Shown here: positions 1 to 11,452 of the stretch, in pieces
How the letters are laid out: each line of letters starts with the position of its first letter
Numbering within the stretch: the first letter of the stretch is position 1
Source: Agrypnia vestita
Taxonomy: Eukaryota; Arthropoda; Insecta; Trichoptera; Phryganeidae
Direction of reading: 5' to 3'
Length of the DNA: 64,000 nt
Assembly: GCA_016648135.1 (NCBI GenBank)
Contig: JADDOH010022986.1
Location: 186,001-250,000 of the forward strand
The notes under the pieces: model-generated
The model's input: only the letters and a program-made list of their open reading frames with translations
Database searches by the model: none
Told to the model about the DNA's origin: nothing
Made by a program: the position numbers and the translations under genes

Positions 1-480
1 CACAATTCTCTAATTCACGCTAATTATCACTTAAACAAATGTTCCACGCAATATTTATTACACTGTTTCATAATTCATACTATTTCATGGCATTGTTATT
101 GTTTTGATTACTTTATAGTAAATTCCGTTCAATATTTGCACGTAATTGGTTGCACTTATTTTTAAACGCCAGTTAGGTACTCCGCTTAATTTAATGTCGC
201 TGGTCGTACACTAAATCGCCGCTGGATATCTATGTCCCACGTCAAACGTCAAAGCAATAAACTCCCCCCGCCGTGTGCGCGCTAGGCCTTTTATAACAAT
301 CATGATGGTTTCGCGATTCTTCGAGAACATTCTTTACATTTCTCGTAATTTTCAGTGCCTACAAGAATGCTTCAGTCGATTCTTGATTGTTTCAAAGTGT
401 TATGGAGTGTTCCGGAGATTTCGGGAGACTTTGATCGCGCGCAATTGGTCCAGATTCTACTAAATGTTCTCGTTAAATAT
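1..480 (+). mobile_element. Partial LTR of a gypsy-like family, cut by window start
   Basis: The segment resembles the solo LTRs at 36222-36869 and 56196-56575. It has a TATA-like ccttttataac at 287-297, followed by attcttcgagaacattcttt near 317-336. The 56196-56575 copy has nearly the same string after its own TATA-like box. The block attcacgctaatta near 13-26 matches attcgcactaatta near 36391. The right boundary is not sharp. No gag or pol frame follows, so this looks like an isolated or decayed LTR. Confidence 0.45.
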
Positions 481-2590
481 AATTTAATATCCATATACAA
501 GGTGGTTCGAGGCCAAGGGTGAACCAGAGAAATATATTTTAGACCGGGGTTGTATGATACATCTGTTGGGGACGTGTAATGCATTTTTCGAAAATATAAC
601 AAGTTGTAAATGTTTTTTTAAGAATAGTAATAATGACTTGTTTTAGATTGCAATAATTTTTTATGGAAGTTTGACTATTGGACAAAAAATGCTACCAAAA
701 AATTATAGTGGCCCTCCCCAATTTTCCATCCCCTAATTTTTTACTCCCCCACCTTATTTTTGTCGATTTGTGCTCAATCCAGTGGCGGGTATGAAATATT
801 TTTTCAAATTATCGCCACTCAAATAAATTTTTTGTCTTTTTTGATCACAAAGCTCATTAAGTCTATTTAACATTCACATATCTTATGACAAACTATCAGA
901 AAATACAACGCATTTGAGAGGTATATAAACAATACCGCCAATGTGCAATTGATGAAAATAGGGTGTGTGACGTGTTTAAGAATGATTATATGACAAAAAA
1001 TTCAGTTTTTCTATTGAAAACATATTTGTTAATTTTTGAAGCATTTTATCAAATGCATATTTATTTTGAAATATCAGCTGTGGCAATAAAATAAGTTATA
1101 AATACATAAATCAATTACGTAGTGGCGTACGTACTGCGTTTTGTTTCTGTATCCTTCATGTGGGCTATTGCTATTCCTTTATTATATTTAAATATGAAAG
1201 CTATACGTAAAAAAAATGTGTCTTCGTATATAAGGTTATTTGGAAAACATTAACACTTTGACTGCTGAACGATTTTCTTCGACATCATCTACGGTGCTGA
1301 AAATTTAGCCAATATTTAAAACTCTTAAGAGAATGATTTTAGGGATAATTTATTGTCATTTACCCCCATAAACCCATTAGTTCTCTCCAGGCGGTCAGCA
1401 CCGTCATAAACACATCACTGTTTTTTCAATGACAAATGTCATGTAGTGCGTTTACATTCACCCAAAAATATATCTGGTCAATGTTATTCACCAAAATAAT
1501 TATTTTCCAAAAATTATTATTATTGCATATTTTATCTTATTAAGATATTTTACAATTCTCTGTAGTTACACGTCTAAATTTCGTCTATTGGGTTATTTTT
1601 TTCGTATATATTTTTTATATTTATTTTTAATCGACGTGATATAATGTTTATCAAATGCGTAGGATTTTAGGATTAGTGATAAAAAACAAAATATAAATAT
1701 AATATGTACATAATTTTGACATTTCAAACTGAATGAAGCAGTTCATATTTCAAAATGTATGAAAACATAGTTCTGAACCATACTGTAAAAGTGCTGTGCA
1801 GTTTTACATAACACTGTAAATGTAAATGGTAAACAAATAATAAAAAGAAAAAAATGTGGTTGGCCAAGCATTCAGGACGAAAATAAATTGTATCTTTACA
1901 TTTATAGTGCACATTTTTTTTCAAAATAATTTGTTTCGTTTTCTTTTTATTCGGTTTGTGTCTTTAGTACAAATTCTAGGAAAGTATAGTTTCATTAATA
2001 GCCAAGCCATTTCAGCTTGTTTGAATTATTTTTATATGTATGAAAATATTAATATCGGTAACAATTTTTATGAATAATTCTTATGGAACACTGTTGTTAT
2101 CCTTTACTCCCTACACAGTAGACAGTGTCTCAATTAAAAGAGTTTGCAGTAAGTGCGCACAAATTATCCTTGAAAAATATTACACTGGAAAGTTTGTTCT
2201 ACACAAATATAAAATATATAACTGATTCAATTTTTTTTGGGTCATTTATATTTATTAAATACCACGTAAAAATTGTCTTTACTCTTAGAAAACACTTACA
2301 TACGAATTGAAAAAAAAATCACTGAAAATTACTATATTACAGAAAAGTTCACGTTACACAATGAAATGTGTTTTTCCGTAAAAATTGGAAAATATAATAT
2401 TTACATAAAAATATAATAAAAACACACAAAAATATAAAAAAAAACAAACACACAAAACTTCCTGTGTGAACGAACTTTATATTTATCAACGGAAGGAATG
2501 CAAAAAACGCGAAAAAAATGACCCAACTGTACGACGTATTGTCTAGCACCAACCTCCAGGTATAGAACGCCGATAGGCGTTTTCAGCACA
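481..2590. other. AT-rich intergenic stretch without a recognised gene
   Basis: Frames are short and low-complexity, with no domain I recognise. A fragment of the foldback-MITE terminus (ggttatttggaaaacatt) lies at about 1233-1252. A short inverted pair cggtgctga / tcagcaccg lies near 1290 and 1395. Confidence 0.5.
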
Positions 2591-2948
2591 CAGGTTATTT
2601 GGAAAACATTAATAACCTCGCAGTACTATATTCCTGTTTGGTTATGAGCCGAAAATGTTCAAATTACCCTGAAAAAAATCCAATTTGAATTTTTTTCCAA
2701 TTGGAATTCGAAGGTTTTTATTATTTTATTTGACTTGTATTAAAGAGAATGAGTTTTTCATATTTGATGTTATAGTTACTGTAATGATAGTCCAACGTTT
2801 TACAAAAAATAAGTCAGAAACACTGGAAAAAAATGCAAACTTTGATGTCGCATATCTCCATAACCATTGACAGCTTGAACATTTTCGACTTATAATCAAG
2901 GCAGGAATATAGTCCTGCGAGGTTATTAATGTTTTCCAAATAACCCTG
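2591..2948. mobile_element. Foldback MITE, CAGGGT-ended family, copy 1
   Basis: The ends are inverted copies: cattaataacctcgcag on the left and ctgcgaggttattaatg on the right, closing with aaccctg and TA. The interior (a polyA/T-rich block, gtattaaagagaatgag, actgtaatgatagtccaa) recurs in the fuller copies at 42742-43269, 41301-41773 and 20471-20978. At 358 bp it is shorter than those. Its left arm lacks the inner half that the 42742 copy retains. It has no coding capacity, so mobility would need a transposase acting in trans. TA at the ends suggests a Tc1/mariner-type system. Confidence 0.75.
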
Positions 2949-3284
2949 TATATAAAATATAGCAATAGTAAAAATAGTTTTTTTTTGTGTGTGTAGTAAT
3001 TAATACCTATACAACAATATGTATCAAGATCTGTTCAACCTTTAGACAGATAGACGTTTTTTTTTAATAAACTTTAAGAATATGTGTTAATACGGGGATA
3101 TCAAGTTGGCTCAATGAAATACGGCTCGTCGGAGAAACAATATCTAATTGTGTACACAAAAATAGCATAAGATATTATTAATTCACGCCTTTGGTATCAA
3201 AAAAGTCGCAGGTCGCTGAACATTACTGCACGGTACAGGCTAAAATAGTTTCTGGCACTGGTGGAACAATACTACACTAGGATA

Positions 3285-4090
3285 GGTCAGAGTGAGACGC
3301 GAGGTATCGGCGGCGGCCGGTAGGCCGATGGTGACGGACAAGGCAGGGCGACCGCGGCGTAGGCGGCTGTGATTGCAGTGGCAGTCCGTGGATCTCTTCC
3401 TTCTTTAAATCTTTTTCTTATTAAAAGGTCCTGGGTAAGCGGTGGGTCTGCCCTCATTAGTGGCAGTCGTGGGCGGCGGCGGTCGACAATGAGCGGTGAG
3501 CGGTACGGATGGCGCCCGTAGTAGGGCGGCAATGTACGCGGTAGATGTAGGCGGTGGCGGTGTAGGCGGCGGCGGAATGAACCAGTGACTAGATTGTAAG
3601 CCATCTTGGTTAGCCTAGACTTGGTCCGGACAGAAGAGGGTCGCTTCTAGTATCGGCACCTTGCCTGGCCTTACACTTCTATCGGGGGGCTACGACTCGA
3701 AGTCGTTAGCGCTCGATCAGGGCAGAAGGGATCAACTGGATCGACCCTCTGTCCGGCTTTAGAGGTCACACAGTGGGCTTACTCCGCTAATAGCAGTCAA
3801 GGAGTTGCAGCGAGTGATCAATTATCTCATCCGAATGGTATGGCGTTTTATTTCTAAAAGCCTGAGCGGTCCAGTGAGTAGTCGTGGAGTTTTGGCCAGT
3901 TAGAAGCCGCGATGGACCGCTCACTAACTGGCGCATCATGGAGGGGAATTGATGCAAGTACTGCGCCGGCTGGCCCCACTGTCCATAGTGGTGATGCAGT
4001 GGTAAAGGTGATGCGTAAATGCTCAGGTTACCGAGCGATTTTGGTTAAACTGCTGCATTAGACTTGTAAGGAGTGGTGTTACGCTCACAT
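3285..4090. other. GC-rich GGC-repeat block and adjoining unique sequence
   Basis: From about 3290 to 3590 the DNA is rich in ggcggc/gcggtg runs, which force open frames on the minus strand without recognisable protein. From 3600 to 4090 the sequence is GC-richer than its surroundings. It contains an imperfect inverted repeat with arms 3626-3643 and 3742-3756 (ccggacag...agggtcg). It could be an untranslated part of an old element. Function unknown. Confidence 0.35.
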
Positions 4091-5728
4091 CCACACGTAT
4101 TAGTAATTTATATTATATAAAATTAATAAAATCAGAGATAATAAACTTATCTATATTGTTTTGTCTTAAAAGATCTTTCGCATGCTTTGAAGTCCTTTTA
4201 CGAACAACAACCAAGATGTACTTACTCATTTGTCACTTGTCACCTGTTTGGTTTGTTGGGAAATAAATGAGTACACATTTGTTTCAAAGTGCCTTAGTTT
4301 AATTTCTTCAACGAAACATTCAATGGATCAAATTAAGAAATGACCCCCAGAGAAGGATTATGTATTTGATTTTGTTTCTCCGCAGATATTCGGAACAGCG
4401 CATCTTAAAGCTGTTCAAAAAATAATCATACATAGTTGCATAAGCTTTCTTATAAAGTATAGGTACATGTTATTTTAAATCGAAACATTAAACTGTATAC
4501 CTTAACAACGGGGTCGGATTTACGCTCAAGGAGTTACACCACCCTAGGAGAATAAATATTATTAAGGTATATATAAAAGTAGTATTTCTTTCTAAAATTT
4601 TTGAAAAAAAAAATGGTCACGTCATGTCTATTTCTTCGGATAATGATCCGTGATCGACATGCAACTTTTTCCGGTACACGTTTGTTCATGATAAAAATAA
4701 GATCATTTACTTATTAAGAAATTAAATATCAACAATGTAGCATATCCGATTTGGAAAACAAAAACATTTTCGTAAAATTCGGAACAATTTGAAAACAAAT
4801 CATTCACTTCAAATACATATTTCGGCATTTTTTTTTTACAAAAATGTGGGTTATTATTATTCATTTATATCAGAATGTATATTCTAGACTGCAATTATTT
4901 TAGAGCAATAACTTAGATAAAACATTTGTTCTTATATAAAAGTAATAAACTGAACATTATTTACAATAATTTAAAAAAAAAGCATTATTGGACAGGCCGC
5001 GGCCAAAGAAATCGTTTTTTGTGTTTTAGGAGAAACAAAGTTGTAATGAATATTTATATGTATGCATAATACGTTTTTTTATACATATAATTTTTACTTC
5101 AATTTATAATTTATACTTAGATAATTAATAAATATTCAATTTTTAAATTTGCAAGAAATTTTTACAGTATATTTAAATTTTATACACAATATTCTATTTA
5201 TTCCCGTATTTTGAGGCTTTACTCACTAATTAAAAGTAAGTGATTTTATTGTAAAACACCTTAATTATTATTTAAAAAATAAAAATTCCCTATAACTATG
5301 AAATGTGCCAATAAATGACGTAATTACGAAACAATGCCGTTGGCAGCGGCGTCATTAAAAAAAATCATTATCGTCTTAAAAAAAATTATAAAATGTTTTT
5401 TTTAACAAATGTTTCATCGGATTGATTAGTCTATGTGCTATATTGAAGATATTTCATTTTTATATAATTAGTTACATGATCATCTATTCTGCATTGAACA
5501 AATATGCACAGGGGAAAGTTGTGTGTCAGTCACAGAGGAGGGGCTATCTGCTATAGAAATAGTCGTGAGGTGGCTATTTTTTTAAATTTTTTAAAAATAA
5601 AATAATAGTTAGATATTTACCTTAAGAAGTGCCAATAATAGAAAATAAATAGTTAATCATTGATTTGTAAATAATCAAACATTTCTACCAAGCTTTAATC
5701 TCCCAGGGTGATATGTAACAACCTCTTA
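4091..5728. other. AT-rich stretch, nothing recognised
   Basis: No frame of convincing length or composition, no inverted termini and no tandem array seen. Homopolymer A/T runs are frequent. Confidence 0.5.
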
Positions 5729-5904
5729 GGCCGGCGCCACATGCGCGTATCTTCCGCCGCGTCTTTTCCGCCGGGTAAAATCGGCAAAGCAAATGGGTCA
5801 ACCGATCATCCGCGTAGTGTGTTTGATAAGCAAATATTGTATGAAAAGCGGCGTTCCGCGACCGAAGAGACACGGCGGAAGATGCGCGTAGTGTGGCGCC
5901 AGCC
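5729..5904. mobile_element. 176-bp TIR MITE with GGCYGGCGCCACA termini
   Basis: The left end reads ggccggcgccaca. The right end, reverse-complemented, reads ggctggcgccaca. Inside both, (g)cgcgtatcttccgccg matches gcgcatcttccgccg, giving terminal inverted repeats of about 35 bp. TTA lies just outside on both sides (5726-5728 and 5905-5907), a possible 3-bp target duplication. The element is far more GC-rich than its flanks. Open frames crossing it are by-products of that composition. The superfamily is not assigned. Confidence 0.7.
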
Positions 5905-6084
5905 TTAAAGGGCAAAAGCAAATTGAGATTCAAAATATAACTTATTAAAACGATATTTCGAAGAATGTTTATTTTCAAATAATCTTGCTTTTTGATTACA
6001 AAATCACATAGAATTTGATCGCAATTTATTATTTTCATCACTACAGGCTCTATTGCCATTAGTGATGCATCCGCTCTGTACTAA

Positions 6085-6640
6085 CTACTACAATGTAATA
6101 CTACATTACATTGAAGTGTACACTTCACACCATTTTGAAGTGTAGTGTATACTATAAACTACACACATTTCAAAGTCATTGAATGTACATACTTCAAACA
6201 GTATATTTCATTTTAAAGTACACACATTACAAAGTCATTGAAAGTACATAGTACATTTTCTATGTGAAATTTATGGGAAGTCGATGTAGATAAATGAAGA
6301 AATCTTTGGAAATTGAAACAACCCCCACCCATGGAATATAAATTTTTTGGCATTGAATGACAAAATGTATGGAATTTTGGGATTGAAGAAACTTGTGGAA
6401 ACTGAAACAACCCCCACATGGTTGAAAAATTTTGGGACTGAATGAAGAAATCTCCGAAAACTGAAACAACCCCCCCCCCTATGGTTTTGAAAATTTTCTA
6501 GTAGCACACTTTTCAAGAAGCACTTCTTGTAGGTCATTACAATTTTGTAGTACTACAATTACTTAACTTCATGTAGTGTACACTTTGTAGTCTTCAAACT
6601 GGTGAACGTGTGTGTGTTGTAGTCTTCATTTTGAAATGTA
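6085..6640. mobile_element. Foldback element enclosing a three-unit minisatellite
   Basis: The flanks are roughly inverted copies. Left: actacaatgtaatactac, aagtgtacacttca. Right: gtagtactacaatt, tgaagactacaacacac read on the other strand. Between them, 6294-6495 holds three diverged tandem units sharing gaagaaatct...gaaaactgaaacaaccccc. Long minus-strand frames here come from the repeat. Internal tandem repeats inside inverted arms recall Drosophila FB elements, but the boundaries are imprecise. Confidence 0.5.
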
Positions 6641-7984
6641 GTTTTTCCCTTCGCTAATTGCCATCATAGGAAGTGAACATAATCAATTTTATTATTGTAT
6701 TGTGTAAAAATTATTTAACCCTTGGTGATGTGGAAAAATTATATTTAGATCTTGGCAATCGCAAGTGAACTCAGAGTTTTCATGGATTATTTCAATTTTA
6801 TATTAGGGCTCCGAACTCATACCAATTTGAATGCTTTTTCTGATTTAGCCCAATAGTAAATCTAGCCCCGCTTGACAACACCTAACATCACACAGATGTG
6901 AATATTGAATTATACAATACAAAATAAGTTTTTTTGGCACATTTTCTAATCACTTTCTAATATAATAATACTTAACTCTGTCAACAACATGAATAATTAT
7001 ACAATTCAAAATCCTTTCCTTCCTATAAAATATGATATCTGTAAAAAGAAGATATAAAATAAATAATTATAATACCTAGAAAATCACCACAGAATGTGGA
7101 ATTTATTGCAAGCATTATGCATTTGTTTACTAAATAGTGTTAAAGGAGTGATGACAATTTTTATAGTTAATATGGTATATAATACAATAAATTATATTTA
7201 AAATAAACAACACGGAAATTGTATTAAAGAATCACACTATTTCAGTTTTCATACGCAAACAACGCGCGCTAAATTAATTTCATGTCTTCTATGATTCATT
7301 ATAATAACAAATGTCTCTGTTACACTGTTAGCTATAAATGCGCGCTAGTGATACATAAAGTATTTTCTTGTTTCGTTCTCAATATCGCAGCATGCTGCGC
7401 CGGGCGCCTATATTCACAATCGAATCTTTTAAATGTTTTCGTGCTAGCTTTTATCTCATTACTTATACACGCATTAATTTAAATATTGCATTTGCACTTA
7501 TGTACGTATGTGTTGGAAAATTGGACATTTATTGGCCCTCTTAACGTGTCTCGGGACCTAGCTCAGGTAACTTTGGTATTTTTAAAACGCCCAATGAACA
7601 CTCAAATTTTAGTATTGGTGTAGGGTGAGGAAGTCATATTTAAAATACTAGATGGTTTATCCTAAAGTTTATGAATATGAAATATTTATTTAAAATTATT
7701 TTAATTGGTTTAGATGGTTCTCTGTCAACTATGTAAAGAGAGTGGAAAAACCTCCAAAAAAATAAAATATTTAAAAAGCAGTCTTTTTAAAAAAAAATAA
7801 CTTGCAGTAATTTTGATAAAGTCCACAGTCACATAAGGCCCACAAAGTGGATCGATTTTCTTCATTTTTAAAACATTCTAGGTTTTGGTAGTTTATTAAC
7901 TAATTAAATAATTTAGTTATAGAAACTGATGAATATGCGTTAATACAATATCTTTCCATACAAAAATGTGATAAAAAATTCAAA
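6641..7984. other. AT-rich stretch, nothing recognised
   Basis: No coding region or repeat structure could be supported. Confidence 0.45.
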
Positions 7985-8037
7985 AATAAAAAATCAAAAC
8001 ACGATTTTTTTTGAGTTCAAATTTATTTTAGCACACA

Positions 8038-8072
8038 CAGGACGATCGATTCGGCTTATTAAGCCTTTATCA
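8038..8072 (-). ncRNA. Degenerate hammerhead-like motif, left arm
   Basis: The minus strand reads cag-ttgataa-a-ggctt-aat-aagcc-gaat-cgatcgtc-ctg. Stem II (ggctt/aagcc) is perfect, but the GAAA core is GAAT. Positions C3 and G8 are U and A, as in the right-arm copy. Probably inactive. Confidence 0.4.
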
Positions 8073-8688
8073 ACTGATGAACATAGTACATATTATTGAG
8101 TTTATATACAAAACATTTGGTGCAAATTTGGAAAAACCCTCAAGTATATTACAAAGAATACATTATCTAAATTGGGTGCAAATTTGGAAAACTTCATGTA
8201 TATTTAATACAAAGAATAGTTTCTAAAACACATTATCTAAATTGGGTACTTAAATTTTAAATATCATAAAGTAGGGAATAATATGGTTACTACAAACAAT
8301 AATCTGGACAATGAAAACAAAAATACAGGTGTGTTAAGTGGTTAAAAGAATTTCACGAAATTTGATCATTATGGGAATATTTCAGCTAATATAAAATGAG
8401 TGAACATATATTGTTTAATTTAAGTGGAAATAAAAGGAATACAAACAATTGATTTCTTAAATAATAATTATGTATATATATAATAGATATTTGGTATCTC
8501 AAAACAATTATGTAGAATTAAACATATTTAAAAGGGGAGAATAACAGATATTAATTTGTTCGTTAATAATATTATTCTTTAGATTTTTATTTATCTCTAG
8601 CTGCTCCAAAACATTTAGTTTGAAACCTTTATTACAAAAATGTAATGGAATTGGTTTATTATTTGGAGATATACTATGGTTGTTACAA

Positions 8689-9298
8689 CAGGGGTGTATT
8701 AAGCAAGATAATGATATTCAGTCGTAAAATAATAATGGGCATCGACAACTTCAATGCGTTGGCCATATAGTCGAAAGCTTATGTTTCTAAACTAGACTAT
8801 CAAAGAAGATGTTCGCCCATCTATTCCAGGGCAAATGGAGGATTAAAAAAGCCTTAAAAGATTCCCTAAAATCGTACCTTAAGGCAAAGAGCCATGCCTA
8901 GGACTAGGGCACAGAAATCAGCTATCACTGCTGGTTTACTATGTCTTAGATGCCCGAGCGCGCTAACAATGTCGTGTTAGGTACTTTGGTAGCCAAGTGA
9001 CTCAGAAAAATAGCAGGTTCGAGTGCCTACAGTTGAAAAAAATATCGTCATAATCGTAGAAAAACGACGCATGTGATTTTTCTCAAGTTTGCAGGAGAGC
9101 AGTTTGAAGTTTTATTTACATAAAGACACTTTATGTCATAGCTCGATAACTACAAAAGATTTTCCTTTGAAACTTGGGGATAGCTATTTAAAGTGGATAC
9201 CTTTAAAACCTCAAATGTAGTCAGCGCAGTACAAGGACGCTTTTACAAATGCTGCATTGTTCTACGATCGCAAACCAGAACCGTCGTTATACCGACTT
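8689..9298. repeat. Dispersed 610-bp repeat, copy A (MITE-free)
   Basis: It aligns closely with 11453-12204 from caggggtgtattaagcaaga to cgtcgttataccgactt. It lacks the 143-bp MITE and so preserves the empty site gcagtacaaggacg at about 9226-9239. The stretch tagccaagtgac...gcaggttcgagtgcc (8991-9032) resembles RNA polymerase III A and B boxes, so a tRNA-derived origin is possible. Confidence 0.8.
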
Positions 9299-9417
9299 GA
9301 AGTTTTCCAAATTTGCACCCAATTTAGATAATGTATTCTTTGTAATATACTTGAGGGTTTTTCCAAATTTGCACCAAATGTTTTGTATATAAACTCAATA
9401 ATATGTACTATGTTCAT

Positions 9418-9460
9418 CAGTTGATAAAGGCTTAATAAGCCGAAACGGTCGTCCTGTGTG
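9418..9460 (+). ncRNA. Hammerhead-like motif with U3-A8 core, right arm
   Basis: The plus strand reads cag (9418-9420), ttgataa (9421-9427), stem II ggctt/aagcc with an aat loop, gaaa (9442-9445), a short stem III closing on gtc (9451-9453), then ctg pairing with the first cag. This is hammerhead architecture except that the consensus CUGANGA is UUGAUAA. C3 and G8, which pair in the active fold, are both changed and still pair as U-A. One unpaired base sits between A9 and stem II, as in the 15798 motif. Activity is uncertain. Confidence 0.45.
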
Positions 9461-9512
9461 TGGTAAAATAAATTTGAACTCAAAAAAAATCGTGTTTTGA
9501 TTTTTTATTTCT

Positions 9513-10788
9513 GAATTTAAAATAATGGAGTTCTATAACATAAATAGCGTCAGTGTTAAAAAAAAAAAAAAATTAAAACATGTGATAAAAAATGCTAGAG
9601 AAGATATAAAAAAGGGGTGAAATTGGTTCACTTTGCCAGATGATCGCCTTAAGATAAATTATAGATGTCGTACAGAGACGAAGTTATTTATATATATTTG
9701 TATGTGATAAATATGGTATTTATGTACCTTGTTTCACTTTCATTCAATACAACTACGCTATCGCCATCTATGATTGAAATTTGTCATGAAAAAGTATATA
9801 GATAATTTCCACTGGTAAATGAAACTTCTATATTTTTTTATTAGAGTATGAAGCAGTAGGTATTCTTTTTATGTATATATGTCATTAATCGGAAGTAATA
9901 ACATATATACTAGCATATGCCTGAAATTTATTTTCAATTTTTTCCTCCTTTAGACCAGTTTACATTCATAATATTTTTGAGTAAATAAAAAATTTAATGA
10001 ATATAATTACATTTTTTGGATAGCGTATTTTTATTAAAATAATATAAAACAAGGTCCAAAAATCCGTATATATACAATTTTACAAATTTGATAATGTGTG
10101 TGGTCGATCATGGGTGGAATCGTGAACGTTACATTGCGTAAAGCCATGCCTATGACAGGTCTGTCCAAAAGACTTCCATACATACTTTCCCATACAAATA
10201 GCTTCATCTCTATAATTTATCCCAGTAGTATTGCCTCTGGGGAAAGAATCCAATTTAAACACAATCAAAAATATCCTATTGAAATTTAATTTAACAAATA
10301 ATATTTTAACTGGCACCCATTTCATATTTCCTATAATGGAAAATGTATGTTTTTTGTATACCATTTGCAAGATGCCTAGGCTTACAAAGATAATTAAAAA
10401 TTTTCATATTTATAGTTCTTTAAAAAAGAATAAATAAATCATTTACGTATTTATATTATATTATAACTAATATCTTACGGTAACTACCAAAACTTGCTAA
10501 CAAGCATATTTACATTTTTACTCATAAAATTATTATAAACTATTATTTATACCTACTTACCTAATTACTGGACGTTACTGATACAATTATATATAGTTTT
10601 TTTTTTTAAGTATAAGTAGATTGCTTTATACGATTGACTAGATCACACATTTTTACAAAATTATTATTAAACATCTTGAAGTAATGAATACTTTATAATA
10701 AAGGTATCTATTATATGCAATGTGCTAAAATAATTAGCTAAAAATAATACTTATTTATTAAATATTTTTTTCAATATTACTGTATATA
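9513..10788. other. AT-rich stretch, nothing recognised
   Basis: No gene, tandem array or terminal repeat could be supported. Overlapping frames on both strands at 10080-10437 have no recognisable domain. Confidence 0.45.
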
Positions 10789-11153
10789 CAGACATACCTC
10801 GCTTTTGTAATACGGCGTTGAAAATTTTAATTCGTAAATATAATTTTCTGAGTTGCATCGCTTTAACGGCGCAGTATTAAGCACTGCGGCGAGGTGTCAG
10901 TGGATTGGAGTTACGTTGTGCATGCGTCAACATTGTGCTAACGTTATAAATTTAACCAAATTTTTGCATCTGGTATATATTTAAATTTTAGCATTTTTTA
11001 CCTCAATATGTACATTGGTTTTATATGCCTCGGGTTGTTACGCATTTAATAAGTGATAAAATTCTAGGCTTCATTACTTACCCCAGCAAATCCGTAACTT
11101 GATTTAAGGTGATGGTCTGGAACATATTCTGTCGTATAAGCGAGGTACGCCTG
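10789..11153. mobile_element. 365-bp pogo/Tigger-like MITE
   Basis: The ends are cagacatacctcgctttt on the left and, reverse-complemented, caggcgtacctcgcttatac on the right. They are flanked by TA (10787-10788 and 11154-11155). The CAGGCRTACCTCG terminus is typical of Tigger/pogo elements. No transposase fragment is present. Confidence 0.75.
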
Positions 11154-11452
11154 TACCTCATTTCAAACAATAAACTAATAAACTAATAATAATACATAAG
11201 TAATAATAATAATAATACATTCTTATAATTACAGATTTATATGCCCAGATCATTTATGCCAAATCGACCGAAGAGTATTGACAAACATGAAAGATGTCTT
11301 GCATAAGAGCACAACTCAAAATAAAATTACATCAAACATGCCCGTATTTGGTTTAAATTTGAATTAATTTTGCGGATTTTCCAGACGTAGGTATTTCCAG
11401 ACATTATAAGGAATTTGGAAAACATGCTACAGCGTAATGGTAATGCTTTATC

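Larger units (their letters stand above)
7985..9512. mobile_element. Inverted-repeat element with ~212-bp arms carrying hammerhead-like motifs
   Basis: The left arm (7985-8196) and right arm (9298-9512) are near-perfect reverse complements, from aaaaaatcaaaacacg at the outer edge to ggaaaacttca at the inner edge. Each arm holds one hammerhead-like module, at about 8038-8072 (minus strand) and 9418-9460 (plus strand). The 1.1-kb interior contains a copy of the dispersed 610-bp repeat. No transposase or reverse transcriptase is encoded. It could be a non-autonomous element with long TIRs, or two copies of a Penelope-type or retrozyme-like repeat in opposite orientation. Confidence 0.7.

Noticed and set aside
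3287..3604. 105-codon minus-strand frame in GC-rich DNA
   Set aside because: Arg/Pro/His-rich translation of GGC repeats; no domain, no splice context, and equally open neighbouring frames.
6213..6537. Three overlapping minus-strand frames of 68-88 codons
   Set aside because: They translate the minisatellite units and share the same repeated peptide in different frames.
8991..9032. tRNA gene inside the dispersed repeat
   Set aside because: A- and B-box-like words are too close together and no cloverleaf forms.
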